Shown piece after piece: positions 8,468 to 16,891 of a stretch of 64,000 nucleotides of DNA. Each line of letters opens with the position of its first letter. The stretch's first letter is position 1. This DNA is from Streptomyces sp. NP160 (GTDB taxonomy: Bacteria > Actinomycetota > Actinomycetes > Actinomycetales > Quadrisphaeraceae). The notes beneath the pieces were generated by a model. The model worked only from the letters and a program-made list of their open reading frames with translations. It ran no database searches and had not been told where the DNA came from. The translations under genes were made by a program, and so were the position numbers. Where the stretch lies: contig NZ_VDMJ01000004.1 in assembly GCF_006335115.1 (NCBI RefSeq), positions 62,001 to 126,000 on the forward strand, read 5' to 3'.

Positions 8468-8540
8468 GCTGCCCCCTTGACGCCTGCGACCGTCTGGCCG
8501 TTGATGGGCAGGCAGCGTCGCTGGAGGACGAGGAGGACCC

Positions 8541-8909
8541 GTGCCGGTCGAGTGGGACGACGAGCCAGTGATCGACCCGGAGGCCGCACCGAGCGGCGAG
8601 GGCTGTCTGGAGTGCCGGATGGCGCAGCCCCCGGGGTGGTGGTTCCACCTGCGGCGGTGCGCGGCGTGCGGGCACGTCGGGTGCTGCGACTCCTCCCCGG
8701 CCCAGCACGCCACCGCCCACGCGCGCTCGACCGGGCACCGGGTGGTGCAGAGCTTCGAGCCCGGCGAGGACTGGATGTGGGACTACCGCGACGAGACCTA
8801 CGCCCGCGGCCCGCTGCTGCGCGAGCCGCGCAGCCACCCCGCCGACCAGCCCGCGCCCGGACCGGCCGGGGCGGTGCCGCCCGACTGGCAGCAGCGGCTC
8901 CACGCGTGA
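8541..8909 (+). CDS. UBP-type zinc finger domain protein
   Basis: This 122-residue protein is almost entirely a ubiquitin-hydrolase-type zinc finger (PF02148). Visible metal-ligand elements are CLEC, RRCAACGHVGCCD, and a series of histidines in QHATAHARSTGHRVVQSFEPGEDWMW. The C-terminal quarter is proline-rich. The bacterial function of this finger is unknown because free ubiquitin is absent. The GTG start is preceded by a strong GGAGGACGAGGAGG. Its stop overlaps the next gene's GTG (GTGA), so the two are co-translated. Confidence 0.85.
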   Translation: MPVEWDDEPVIDPEAAPSGEGCLECRMAQPPGWWFHLRRCAACGHVGCCDSSPAQHATAHARSTGHRVVQSFEPGEDWMWDYRDETYARGPLLREPRSHPADQPAPGPAGAVPPDWQQRLHA

Positions 8910-9835
8910 GCCACGACGCGTGGCCCGCGCTGCGCGTGGACGACTGGGCGCCCACGCGCGACACGCTGCACATGATCACCCAGGTGGTCGGGAAGGTGCG
9001 CCTCGCGCACGCGCCGCTGGTCAACCACTGGTGGAACAGCGCCCTGTACGTCACCGCGCGCGGCCTGACGACGTCGGCGGTGCCCGTGGGCGGCGGCGTC
9101 GTCGACCTGGAGCTCGACCTGGTCGACCACGAGCTCGTGGTCAGGAGCAGCACCGGCGAGCGCCGGCGGGTGGGGCTGCGGGCGCGGCCGGTGGCCGACT
9201 TCTACGCCGAGCTCCTCGTCGTCCTGGACGCCCTGGGGATCGACCCGCCGCGCCAGCCGCGGCCCAACGAGGTCGACCCGTCGATCCCGTTCGCCGACGA
9301 CCGCGTGCACTTCGCGTACGACCCCGACGCCGCGCACCTGTTCTGGCGCCAGCTGGTGTCCGCCGACCGCGTGATGGGCCGGTTCCGGGCGCGGTTCAGC
9401 GGGAAGGTCAGCCCGGTGCACTTCTTCTGGGGGTCGATGGACCTCGCGTGCACGCGCTTCTCCGGCCGCACCGCGCCCCAGCACCCCGGAGGAGCGCCGA
9501 ACTGCGGTGACTGGGTGATGGTCGAGGGGTACTCCCATGAGCTCAGCAGCTGCGGCTTCTGGCCCGGGGGAGGCGAGGAGGGCGCCTTCTACGCGTACGC
9601 CTACCCCGAGCCGCCCGGCTTCCAGGAGGCCGCGGGGCTGCCGGACGGGTCGGCCTACAGCGTCGAGGGGGGCCAGTACCGGCTGCCGTACGAGGCGGTG
9701 CGCACCGCAGCCGACCCTGACGCAGCCCTCATGGCGTTCCTGCAGCGCACCTACGAGCTGGCCGCCGACGGCGCCGGGTGGGACCGGGCGGCCCTCGAGG
9801 TGGACCCCGACCGGTGGCGGCACCGGTCGGGCTGA
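8906..9835 (+). CDS. DUF5996 family protein
   Basis: A 309-residue cytosolic protein that I recognise as the DUF5996 family. Conserved-looking pieces are WPALRVDDW, TRDTLHMITQVVGKVRLA, HWWNSALYVTARGLTT, SPVHFFWGSMDLACTRFSGR and SHELSSCGFWPGG. It has no signal peptide or membrane segment, and no enzymatic function is established. The GTG start at 8906 overlaps the stop of the UBP zinc-finger gene by four bases. The two form an operon, perhaps with a shared function. Confidence 0.85.
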   Translation: MSHDAWPALRVDDWAPTRDTLHMITQVVGKVRLAHAPLVNHWWNSALYVTARGLTTSAVPVGGGVVDLELDLVDHELVVRSSTGERRRVGLRARPVADFYAELLVVLDALGIDPPRQPRPNEVDPSIPFADDRVHFAYDPDAAHLFWRQLVSADRVMGRFRARFSGKVSPVHFFWGSMDLACTRFSGRTAPQHPGGAPNCGDWVMVEGYSHELSSCGFWPGGGEEGAFYAYAYPEPPGFQEAAGLPDGSAYSVEGGQYRLPYEAVRTAADPDAALMAFLQRTYELAADGAGWDRAALEVDPDRWRHRSG

Positions 9836-9839
9836 GCCG

Positions 9840-10775
9840 TCAGCAGACGGCCGCCGCTGCGTCGCGCTGCCCGGGCAGGTGCACGCGGGGTGCGGACACC
9901 GCGGCGTAGAGCTCCGGGCGGCGGTCGCCGAGCAGGTCGCCCAGGGCGCCCGCACGCCGGTTCCGCGAGGCGCGCAGGTCGACGTCCGCCCACGCCGTCG
10001 CCGTCCCCGGACCGGCCTCGGCGAGCACCCACCCGTCGGCGCCCACCACGCAGGTGCCCTCGGTCCAGTCCACGCCGCGCTCGCGCCCGGTGCGGTCGCA
10101 GCAGACCACGGCGAGGTGCCCGGCGCGCGCGGCCGCCATGGCCACGACCTGCCCGATCGGCCGCTCGCCGGCCGGGCGCGGCCCGAGCGCCCAGTTGGTC
10201 GGCACCGCGAGCAGGTCGGCGCCGGCCAGGGTGGCGGTGCGCACCCACTCCGGGAAGCCCAGGTCGTAGCAGATGACCGTGCTGATGCGCCCGTGCGCGG
10301 TCTCGACCACCGGCGGTGCGGCGTCACCGGGCGTGAAGACCAGGCGCTCGGCGTCCCACAGGTGCGCCTTGCGGTACACCGCCCGCACGCCGGACCCGTC
10401 CACGACGGCGGCGCTGTTGTGGACCCGGCCGTCCTCGCCGAGCTCGCAGAACCCACCGACCACCACGGCACCGGGGCGCCGCCGGCAGGCGGCCGCCCAC
10501 CCGTCCAGCACGGCGCTGTCGGCGCGGACCGCCACCGAGCGGGCCTCGGCGGCGTCCGCCAGGCCGTAGCCGGAGGTGGCGAGCTCGGGCAGGACGACGA
10601 CGTCGGCTCCGGCGTCGAGCGCGTCGGCGATCGCCGTCGTCGTCCTGCGGGTGTTCCCCGGCAGGTCGAGCAGGGCCGGCGCGAGCTGGACGGCCGCGAC
10701 GCGCGCCGTCGTCGCTGGTGGGCGGTGCAGGGACCTGTCCGCAGCGGTGGGCTGGGAGGGGAGCGGGAGGCTCAC
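9840..10775 (-). CDS. nitrilase-superfamily carbon-nitrogen hydrolase (paralogue 1)
   Basis: A 311-residue amidohydrolase of the nitrilase superfamily with the complete Glu-Lys-Cys triad: E64 in VVLPELATSGY, K136 in YRKAHLWD and C169 in ICYDLGFPEW. It would hydrolyse an amide or carbamoyl bond, or less likely a nitrile. GTG 10775 is chosen because AAGGAG lies 6 bases upstream. A longer start at 10790 has no such site. It is very similar over its whole length to the gene at 18643-19482, including identical stretches around the lysine, so the two are recent paralogues or a duplicated function. It ends 4 bases from the convergent DUF5996 stop. Confidence 0.88.
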   Translation of the reverse strand: MSLPLPSQPTAADRSLHRPPATTARVAAVQLAPALLDLPGNTRRTTTAIADALDAGADVVVLPELATSGYGLADAAEARSVAVRADSAVLDGWAAACRRRPGAVVVGGFCELGEDGRVHNSAAVVDGSGVRAVYRKAHLWDAERLVFTPGDAAPPVVETAHGRISTVICYDLGFPEWVRTATLAGADLLAVPTNWALGPRPAGERPIGQVVAMAAARAGHLAVVCCDRTGRERGVDWTEGTCVVGADGWVLAEAGPGTATAWADVDLRASRNRRAGALGDLLGDRRPELYAAVSAPRVHLPGQRDAAAAVC

Positions 10776-10886
10776 GGCGAGCTCCTTCACGGCGTCGCGC
10801 GGCGGTGGTGAGCGGAGGCTAGGGCCGCGCGGACCCGCAGCGGTGGATGCGCGCCGAGGTGCCGTGAGGAGCCGGCGGCGCGGGGC

Positions 10887-11498
10887 TCAGGTGGTGTCCA
10901 CCTCGGCGGCCCACACGACGTCGTCGTCGACCTCCACCACCACCTGCACCAGGTGGCCGCGGCCGGTGAAGCGGTAGACCGGAGCACCGGTCGGGCAGGC
11001 GAGCGAGGCGGGCTCCTGCCCGGCGAGGCCGACGTCGAGGTGCGCCGGCCGCAGGCAGCTGAGGACGACGACGTAGCGGGCGCCCCGCTCGGTGAGCATC
11101 ACCGGCAGCGGTGCGCTGCCGCGGTGGGCGTCCGCCGGCACCACCACGGTGAGCGGGGAAGCGTCGCGGACCCGGGCGACGGCGGTGCGCTCAGCGGTCC
11201 TGGCGTCCACCCACGGGCCCGGGGCCGGCTGCGCGGCCACGGCGAGGTCCGCGGCGGGACGGGCGGCGACCCCGGCCACGGGCGGTGGCGGCGGGAGGAG
11301 GCCGCCGAGGACGACGGGAGCCAGGACCACCAGCACGACGGCCTCGACGAGACGCCGTGGCCAGGGGTGGTGCCGGTCAGCGGCCGCCGGCACGGCGCTG
11401 TCGGCGCTGCCGGGGCTACCGGGGCTGTCGGCGCAGGGGCAGGGCGCGTCGAGGTCGACGAGCAGGACGTCGACGTCCTCGTCCGCCCTCCGGGCCAT
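10887..11498 (-). CDS. hypothetical single-pass membrane protein
   Basis: I do not recognise a family. The 203-residue product has an acidic N-terminus (ADEDVDVLLVDLDAP), a proline/aspartate-rich segment, one clear transmembrane helix near residues 55-75 (LVEAVVLVVLAPVVLGGLL), and an extracytoplasmic domain of about 125 residues. The tail domain includes VYRFTGRGHLVQVVVEVDDDVVW. ATG 11498 fits. A GTG 15 bases earlier is an alternative. It is divergent from an exported AMIN-like protein. Confidence 0.55.
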   Translation of the reverse strand: MARRADEDVDVLLVDLDAPCPCADSPGSPGSADSAVPAAADRHHPWPRRLVEAVVLVVLAPVVLGGLLPPPPPVAGVAARPAADLAVAAQPAPGPWVDARTAERTAVARVRDASPLTVVVPADAHRGSAPLPVMLTERGARYVVVLSCLRPAHLDVGLAGQEPASLACPTGAPVYRFTGRGHLVQVVVEVDDDVVWAAEVDTT

Positions 11499-11624
11499 CG
11501 CCCACGGTCTCACGCCCCGCGGGTGATCGCCGACCCTCCACCGGTCGCCCGGGCGGTGCTGCGAGGGGTGTCGGGGGCGGCGTGTCGAGGTTGCACTGCG
11601 TGACGAAACGGGTACCACCACGGC

Positions 11625-12224
11625 ATGGACGCGTGGCGTTCGCGAGGAGGCGCAGCGGCGGTCTTCCAGCACCGGCGCCAGCGGCGCGTGCGGCGGGTGC
11701 TGGCCTCGGGGAGCTGCTGCGCGGCGCTCGTGCTGAGCAGCGCCGTGGGGCTGCCGGGCGCGGCTGACGCGGCTGCCGCGCAGGCCCGTCCGGCGCCCGT
11801 GGCGGCAGCGGTCCTGACGTCCCCGGCGCACCCGACCGTCACCGGGGTGCGCACCGGCCGGCACACCGGCTTCGACCGGGTGGTCATCGACTTCACCGGC
11901 GGCGTCCCCCAGCACCGCGAGCGCTGGCTGCCGCGCGGTGAGCGGCTCCGGGCAGACGGCAGCGGTCGCGTGGTCCCGCTGCAGGGCGACCGCGTGCTGG
12001 AGGTCGTGATCACCGGCGCCGACCGGTTCCAGGCGGCGCGCAGGACGGCCCCGAAGCTGCCCGCGGTCCGCTCGACCTACCTGTCGCCGAGCTTCGAGGC
12101 GACGGTGCAGGTGGGCGTCGGGGTGCGGACCGCGGACGGCTCGAGGGGCCGCGTCGTGCGCGTTGTCGAGATCCACGGGGAGCACCCGCGGCTCGTCATC
12201 GACATCGCCCACCCGCGGCGCTGA
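11625..12224 (+). CDS. exported AMIN-like domain protein
   Basis: The 199-residue product has a basic N-terminus (HRRQRRVRRVLAS), a hydrophobic core and an ADAAAA cleavage-type region near residue 50. The mature part looks like the actinobacterial AMIN-like domain: GVRTGRHTGFDRVVIDFTG, then YLSPSFEATVQVGVGVRT and a closing HPRLVIDIAHP. Domains of this type are beta-rich and are thought to bind cell-wall polymers or other envelope components. No catalytic residues are evident. Confidence 0.7.
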   Translation: MDAWRSRGGAAAVFQHRRQRRVRRVLASGSCCAALVLSSAVGLPGAADAAAAQARPAPVAAAVLTSPAHPTVTGVRTGRHTGFDRVVIDFTGGVPQHRERWLPRGERLRADGSGRVVPLQGDRVLEVVITGADRFQAARRTAPKLPAVRSTYLSPSFEATVQVGVGVRTADGSRGRVVRVVEIHGEHPRLVIDIAHPRR

Positions 12225-12278
12225 CGGCGCGGGCGGCCCCTGCCGAGCTGACCGCTCCTGAGCTGACCGCTGCTGAGC

Positions 12279-12398
12279 TCAGGCGTCCTCGTCGAGGCGC
12301 TGGTCGAGCAGGGCGTCCAGGGCGCGCCGGCCGTCGTGGCGCGACTCGGCGTAGCAGGACCTGGCCCAGGCCAGGGCGAACTCCTCGGGCGTCGGCAT
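12279..12398 (-). CDS. small conserved-looking protein (39 aa)
   Basis: A short frame encodes a 39-residue protein beginning MPTPEEFALAWARSCYAES and ending in LLDQRLDEDA. It is preceded by GGAGGAG at a good distance from ATG 12398, which is the main evidence that it is real. It is predicted helical and acidic, with no recognisable domain. It lies between the AMIN-like gene and the secreted nuclease gene. Confidence 0.5.
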   Translation of the reverse strand: MPTPEEFALAWARSCYAESRHDGRRALDALLDQRLDEDA

Positions 12399-12543
12399 GG
12401 TGGCTCCTCCTGGCTCGCGGCTGGCTGGTGCCCGCGATGGTGGGGGGCGCTGCCGCGCGGTGGTGGGAGGCGTGCCGAGTGACACGCGATGGTGACCCGG
12501 CCGTAACGCCGCGATCTGCACGGCGGCGGGCTCGGCGGCGGTC

Positions 12544-13677
12544 TCAGCGGCCGAGGAGGTTGACCCCGCGGCTGCCAGCACCGGCGCGCTGGCCGGTGTC
12601 CCACCCGGAGTACCAGGCCGGGGCGCCGCCGGAGCGGTAGACCACCACGTTGCCGTCGGACTGGGCGCGCAGCGTGGAGCCGCCGTCGCCCCAGGTGTAC
12701 GCGTGCCACAGCACCCGCCCGTCGCGGGCGTAGATGACGGCGTTGCCGTCGGCCTGGAGCGTGAAGCGAGCACCGGGGTTGCCGTAGGTGCCGGCGTGCC
12801 ACAGGGGCCGGTAGTCCGGTCCGTAGGCGACGAGGTTGCCGTCGGCCTGGAAGGCCAGGCCGTAGCGGCCGTTGGGCGCCATGAGCCACTGCCCGCCGCT
12901 CATCGACTGCCCGGCGGACAGGCGGGAGCCGAGGTTGGTGGCGCCGCCGCCCTGGTTGCCGCCCTGGTTGCCGCCCTGGTTGCCGCCCTGGTTGCCGCCG
13001 GGGGCGGGCACGGACGCCTTGGCCGGGACCTCCACGGGGGAGGAGCCGCACGAGGGCAGGAAGGACGCCAGGGCGTCGCGCTCGGCCGCGTCGACCGAGA
13101 GGTTCCAGCGGTACTTGATCTGCACCTGCTCGATGGCGAAGCGGCAGACGGCCTGCTGCCCGGCCGAGGGGCGCCAGCGGGCGAAGTCCTTGTCTCCCTT
13201 GGCCTGGTTGGACGCCGACGACACGGCGACGAGGGTGGGGGCGAAGTCGAGGTCGTTGGCGTAGGCCCGGCGCTGGTCGTCGTTCCAGTTCCGCGCGCCG
13301 GAGCGCCAGGCCTGGGCGAGGGCGACCGCGTGGTCGACCTCGAAGTCGGCGATGTTCGTGGTGGTCGCGCCGTCGTAGTAGGAGACCCAGTTGCCCTGGA
13401 GGCTGCACGAGCCGCCCTGGCGGACAGGAACCGTCGACTCCTGCTTCAGCACCTCGCGCCGGGTGTTGCACCCGTCGCCGTTGGCGTCGATCCCCTCCTC
13501 GAAGCGAGCGCGCTCGTAGGCCGGGGAGTTGTTCTCCGGCTCCACGACGAGCTGGCGCAGCAGGTCCGTGGGCAGCGCCGTGGCCGCGGAGGCGGGCGCC
13601 GCCCCGGCGACCAGACCGGCGCCCGCGAGGACTGCGGTGCCGGTGGCGGCGAGGAGTCGACAGATCGAGTGGTGCAC
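12544..13677 (-). CDS. secreted HNH nuclease (DUF1524-like) fused to a bulb-type mannose-binding lectin domain
   Basis: A 377-residue exported protein. The signal peptide ends near AAPASAAT (residues 25-33). Residues about 40-210 form an HNH endonuclease: the catalytic pair is in FEVDHAVALAQAW (D115, H116), with NDLDFAPTLVAVS and SNQAKGDKDFARW (N157, K160) completing the motif. Four cysteines (C70, C91, C178, C210) could form disulfides. Four GGNQ-type repeats (228-244) link to a lectin domain with three QxDGNxVxY mannose-site motifs at 277-285, 308-316 and 339-347. It probably degrades extracellular nucleic acid, with the lectin targeting glycans. An antagonistic toxin role is possible but unproven, and no immunity gene is recognised. 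Confidence 0.88.
   Translation of the reverse strand: MHHSICRLLAATGTAVLAGAGLVAGAAPASAATALPTDLLRQLVVEPENNSPAYERARFEEGIDANGDGCNTRREVLKQESTVPVRQGGSCSLQGNWVSYYDGATTTNIADFEVDHAVALAQAWRSGARNWNDDQRRAYANDLDFAPTLVAVSSASNQAKGDKDFARWRPSAGQQAVCRFAIEQVQIKYRWNLSVDAAERDALASFLPSCGSSPVEVPAKASVPAPGGNQGGNQGGNQGGNQGGGATNLGSRLSAGQSMSGGQWLMAPNGRYGLAFQADGNLVAYGPDYRPLWHAGTYGNPGARFTLQADGNAVIYARDGRVLWHAYTWGDGGSTLRAQSDGNVVVYRSGGAPAWYSGWDTGQRAGAGSRGVNLLGR
12951..12998. repeat. four tandem 12-base repeats encoding the GGNQ linker
   Basis: The unit CCTGGTTGCCGC occurs four times in perfect tandem inside the nuclease-lectin gene. It encodes the flexible linker between the two domains, and unit number may vary by slippage. 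Confidence 0.85.
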
Positions 13678-13845
13678 GAGCGCCCCCCAGAGCTCATGCC
13701 GGCGCCAGTGCCGGCTGTGCGCGATCCGTGCCCGCTGTCTTCAGGTCCGCGGAGTCACGCTGGGCCACATCCTGCACCCACGGAGCACGGTGGCTGCGCG
13801 GGGAGCCAGCGGGGTGAGGGAGCCGCGTCTGCCACAGTCCCCGCT

Positions 13846-14316
13846 GTGCCTGGTCGAGCGCTCGTCCGGTCCGAGGACGTCCTCCCGCGGGCGCTCGCGG
13901 CGCTGGCCGGAGAGCGTCTCCGGCTGGAGCGCTCCGGGGTGACCGGTGAGCTGAGGCTCGTCGGTGGGTCGTCGATGCCGGGCCTGCTGACCCACGGGGA
14001 CGTCGACCTGCTGCTCCGCGTCGAGCCCGACGCCTTCCAGGCAGTGACCGACCAGCTCCGGCGGCTGCACCCGCCGCGCCGCGAGGACCTCTGGACGGAC
14101 CAGATGTCCCTGTTCCTCGTCGACACCGCCGTGCCCGTCGAGCTGGCTGCCGTCCCGGTCGGGTCAGCGCAGGACGCCCACTTCGTGGGCGCCTGGGACC
14201 GCCTGGCGGCGAGCGCTGAGCTCCGCGAGCGGTACAACGCGCTGAAGGTGCCGGCCGACGAGGACTACGAGGTCCGGAAGGCGGCCTTCTTCGCCGACGT
14301 CGCGGCGAGTCCCTGA
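13846..14316 (+). CDS. GrpB-like/nucleotidyltransferase-fold protein
   Basis: The 156-residue product has the nucleotidyltransferase-like signature LVGGSSMPGLLTHGDVDLLLRV, with the G-S and D-x-D pattern of this fold (DVD). A tail RYNALKVPADEDYEVRKAAFFADV resembles GrpB/UPF0157 proteins. Its substrate is unknown. GTG 13846 is chosen because it gives the full domain, but no clear ribosome binding site is visible. It precedes the four-carbon acid sugar kinase by 44 bases on the same strand. Confidence 0.65.
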   Translation: MPGRALVRSEDVLPRALAALAGERLRLERSGVTGELRLVGGSSMPGLLTHGDVDLLLRVEPDAFQAVTDQLRRLHPPRREDLWTDQMSLFLVDTAVPVELAAVPVGSAQDAHFVGAWDRLAASAELRERYNALKVPADEDYEVRKAAFFADVAASP

Positions 14317-14360
14317 CCCGCCGCGGAGGCGGCGTCCGCAACAGCGGGGAGGGTGGGCGG

Positions 14361-15725
14361 GTGCCTGGGCCTGCTCCGGTGCCGGTCCGGGTCGGCGTCG
14401 TCGCCGACGACCTGACCGGCGCCGCCGACACTGCGGTGCAGTTCGTCGCGTCCGGGTGGGCCGCGGTGCTGGACCTGCCGGGGGGATCCTCGCCGGGGAG
14501 CTCCTCGCCGGGCGGAGGGCCGGCGGATGCACCGGACGGCGTCTTGGCGGTCTCCACCGACGCCCGGGCGCTGGGCGAGGGCGCCCGCGCGGTGACGGCA
14601 GCAGCGGTGCGCGGGCTGCGCGAGCGGGGTGCCGCGCATCTGTACCTCAAGGTCGACTCCACCCTGCGCGGCTCCGTGGCCGCTCAGGTCGCCGGTGCGC
14701 TGGACGCGTGGGACTCCGGCGACGCACGCGGCGGGCGGGCTGTCGCCGTCGTCTGCCCGGCCTACCCGGCGATGGGCCGCACCGTGGTCGACGGTGTGGC
14801 GCTGGTCGACGGTCGGCGGCTCGAGGAGGGCCCCGCCGGGCGCGACCCGGTGACCCCGGTCGCCACGTCCGTGCTCGGCGAGCTGCTTCCGGGTGCCGTG
14901 CACCTCGGACGCCCCGGGACCGGACCGTCGGAGCGCGCGGGTCGTGCGCTGCTGGACGCCGTCCTCGCAGCCTCCGGAGGCGACACGGGGGTGCGGGTGG
15001 TGACGGTGGACGCGGCCGACGACGCCGACCTCGCGGTCGTCGCTGCCGCGGTCGCCGCCGGCGGCCCGGCGCTCGTGCCGGTCGGCTCTGCGGGTCTGGC
15101 CGGCGCGCTGGCGAGGTGCTGGCCGCGGACGTCCGCGCCGACCGCCGAGTCTTCGCGGCCACCGCACGCCGCGGTGCGCTCTGCGGGTGCGGTGCTGGTG
15201 CTGGTGAGCTCCCTGCACGACGTCGCGCGAGAGCAGGCCGACGTGCTCCGCGGCGGATGGTCCGGCTCGGTGACCCACCTGGCGCCCACCCACGCCGACC
15301 TCGCCGACGACGCGGCCCGCGCCCGGTGGCTCGCCACCGCCGACCGGCCGCCGAGGCCCGACCTGCTGGTGCTCACCGCGCCTCCCGAGCCCGCCGGGGC
15401 TGCTGCCGCTCCCGGCGTCGCCACCGCGCTGGCCGACGCCGTCGCCGCTCTGCACGGGCGGGAGCCGCTGCGCGCCGTCGTCGCGGTCGGCGGTGACGGG
15501 GCCGAGGCGCTGGTGCGGCGCTGGGCAGCCACGGGCCTGTCGGTGGCCGGGGCGCTCGCCGAGGGCGTGCCGCACGGGGTGCTCATCGGCGGCGTCTCGG
15601 ACGGCCTGCCGCTGGCCACCAAGGCCGGAGGCTTCGGGGCGCCTGGCACGCTGCTCGACGTCGTCCAGAGGCTCAGCCAGAAGCACACGGACCAGCTCGC
15701 GGACCCCAGGAGGGACCAGCCATGA
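14361..15725 (+). CDS. four-carbon acid sugar kinase (DUF1537 family)
   Basis: A 454-residue kinase of the DUF1537 family, which phosphorylates D-threonate, D-erythronate and related four-carbon acids. The N-terminal substrate domain opens with VGVVADDLTGAADTAVQF, and LKVDSTLRGSV is a conserved acid-sugar-binding element. The C-terminal nucleotide-binding domain contains VAVGGDGAEALVRRW and ends with KAGGFG. It overlaps the following pdxA-like gene by four bases (ATGA). This kinase plus PdxA2 pair is the known catabolic module in which D-threonate 4-phosphate is oxidised and decarboxylated to dihydroxyacetone phosphate. The exact sugar acid is inferred. Confidence 0.88.
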   Translation: MPGPAPVPVRVGVVADDLTGAADTAVQFVASGWAAVLDLPGGSSPGSSSPGGGPADAPDGVLAVSTDARALGEGARAVTAAAVRGLRERGAAHLYLKVDSTLRGSVAAQVAGALDAWDSGDARGGRAVAVVCPAYPAMGRTVVDGVALVDGRRLEEGPAGRDPVTPVATSVLGELLPGAVHLGRPGTGPSERAGRALLDAVLAASGGDTGVRVVTVDAADDADLAVVAAAVAAGGPALVPVGSAGLAGALARCWPRTSAPTAESSRPPHAAVRSAGAVLVLVSSLHDVAREQADVLRGGWSGSVTHLAPTHADLADDAARARWLATADRPPRPDLLVLTAPPEPAGAAAAPGVATALADAVAALHGREPLRAVVAVGGDGAEALVRRWAATGLSVAGALAEGVPHGVLIGGVSDGLPLATKAGGFGAPGTLLDVVQRLSQKHTDQLADPRRDQP

Positions 15726-16765
15726 CCACCCCCGTGCTTGCGGTGACCGTCGGCGACGTCGCCGGCATCGGCCCGGAGATCACCGCCAAGGCGCTCCTGC
15801 GCCACGACGAGCTGCGCCAGCGGTGCGCCCCGGTGGTCCTGGGCGACGTCGAGGTGCTGCGCCGCGCTGTCGTCGCCGCCGGTGGCGACTCCGACGCCGT
15901 CCGGCAGCTGGACGACCCGCGCGCCGCGACGAACGAGCCGGGCACCGTGGAGGTGGTGCAGGTCGGCGACCCGATGCCGCAGGTGCCGCTCGGCGAGCTC
16001 AGCGAGGTGGCCGGCGACGGCGCCTACCGCTTCGTGGTGGCCGCCTGCGACCTCGCCAAGCGCGGTGCCGTCGACGCCATCGTCACCGCCCCGCTCAACA
16101 AGGCCGCCATGCACGCCGCGGGCCACCGCTTCCCCGGGCACACCGAGCTGCTCGCGCACGAGTTCGGCGTGAAGAGCTACAGCCTCGTGCTGTCCGCGGG
16201 AGACCTGTACCTGTTCCACCTCACCACGCACGTCTCGCTGCGCCAGGCCATCGACGACGTCACCCCCGAGCGCACCGAGGCGGTGCTGCGGCTGGCCGGT
16301 GCCTTCACCCGCACCCTGGGACGTCCGGACGACGAGGTCGCCCTGGCCGGCTTGAACCCGCACGCGGGGGAGTCGCGGCTGTTCGGTGACGAGGACGCCC
16401 ACGTGCTGGCACCCGCCGTCGCCGCTGCCCGCGCCCGCGGCATCAACGCGGTCGGCCCGATCCCAGCCGACGCGCTGCTGCCCGCGGCCGTCAAGGGGCG
16501 GTACCGGATGGTCGTCGTCTGCTACCACGACCAGGGCCACGCGCCGTTCAAGGCGGTGTACGGAGACCAGGGCGTCAACATCACCGTGGGGCTGCCGGTG
16601 GTGCGGGTGTCGGTCGACCACGGGACGGCGTTCGACATCGCTGGCACCGGCGTCGCGCGAGAGGCGAGCCTGGTGCTGGCCTGCGAGCGGGCCGCGGCGC
16701 TGGCGCCGGGGTGGGACGAGGTGTGGCGCGCGTCGCAGGAGGCCGCCGACCAGCTGTCGAGCTGA
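15722..16765 (+). CDS. pdxA2: PdxA2-type 4-phospho-D-threonate / 4-phospho-D-erythronate dehydrogenase
   Basis: A 347-residue PdxA-family NAD-dependent dehydrogenase. The start VGDVAGIGPEITAK is typical. GHRFPGHTELLAHEFG carries one metal-ligand histidine region, and YHDQGHAPFKAVYGDQGVN carries the conserved metal and phosphate-binding segment. In PdxA2 branches the substrate is 4-phospho-D-threonate or erythronate and not the vitamin B6 intermediate. Translational coupling to the DUF1537 kinase makes that assignment strong. No transporter or regulator for the module is adjacent. Confidence 0.88.
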   Translation: MTTPVLAVTVGDVAGIGPEITAKALLRHDELRQRCAPVVLGDVEVLRRAVVAAGGDSDAVRQLDDPRAATNEPGTVEVVQVGDPMPQVPLGELSEVAGDGAYRFVVAACDLAKRGAVDAIVTAPLNKAAMHAAGHRFPGHTELLAHEFGVKSYSLVLSAGDLYLFHLTTHVSLRQAIDDVTPERTEAVLRLAGAFTRTLGRPDDEVALAGLNPHAGESRLFGDEDAHVLAPAVAAARARGINAVGPIPADALLPAAVKGRYRMVVVCYHDQGHAPFKAVYGDQGVNITVGLPVVRVSVDHGTAFDIAGTGVAREASLVLACERAAALAPGWDEVWRASQEAADQLSS

Positions 16766-16848
16766 CCCGCCCATCGCCGCCGACCGTCCCCGCGACGACC
16801 GAGGAATCCAGCGCCGCATCGGCTGAGCCGACCGGTCTGGTGTAGTGC

Positions 16849-16865
16849 CCTGCTGCGCGAGCAGG
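16849..16865. terminator. short hairpin between convergent genes (weak)
   Basis: CCTGCT (16849-16854) and AGCAGG (16860-16865) form a 6-base-pair stem in the 126-base gap after pdxA2. No T-run follows on either side, as is common at this G+C. Confidence 0.3.
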
Positions 16866-16891
16866 TCGGCGCGGCGAGCCGCAGGATCTCA

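Noticed and set aside
12951-12998. Possible CRISPR-like array
   Set aside because: Units are 12-base perfect tandems without spacers and encode a protein linker.
12703-13845. Large plus-strand open frame antisense to the nuclease-lectin gene
   Set aside because: Composition is shadow-like and the real protein (nucleotidyltransferase-like) starts at GTG 13846.
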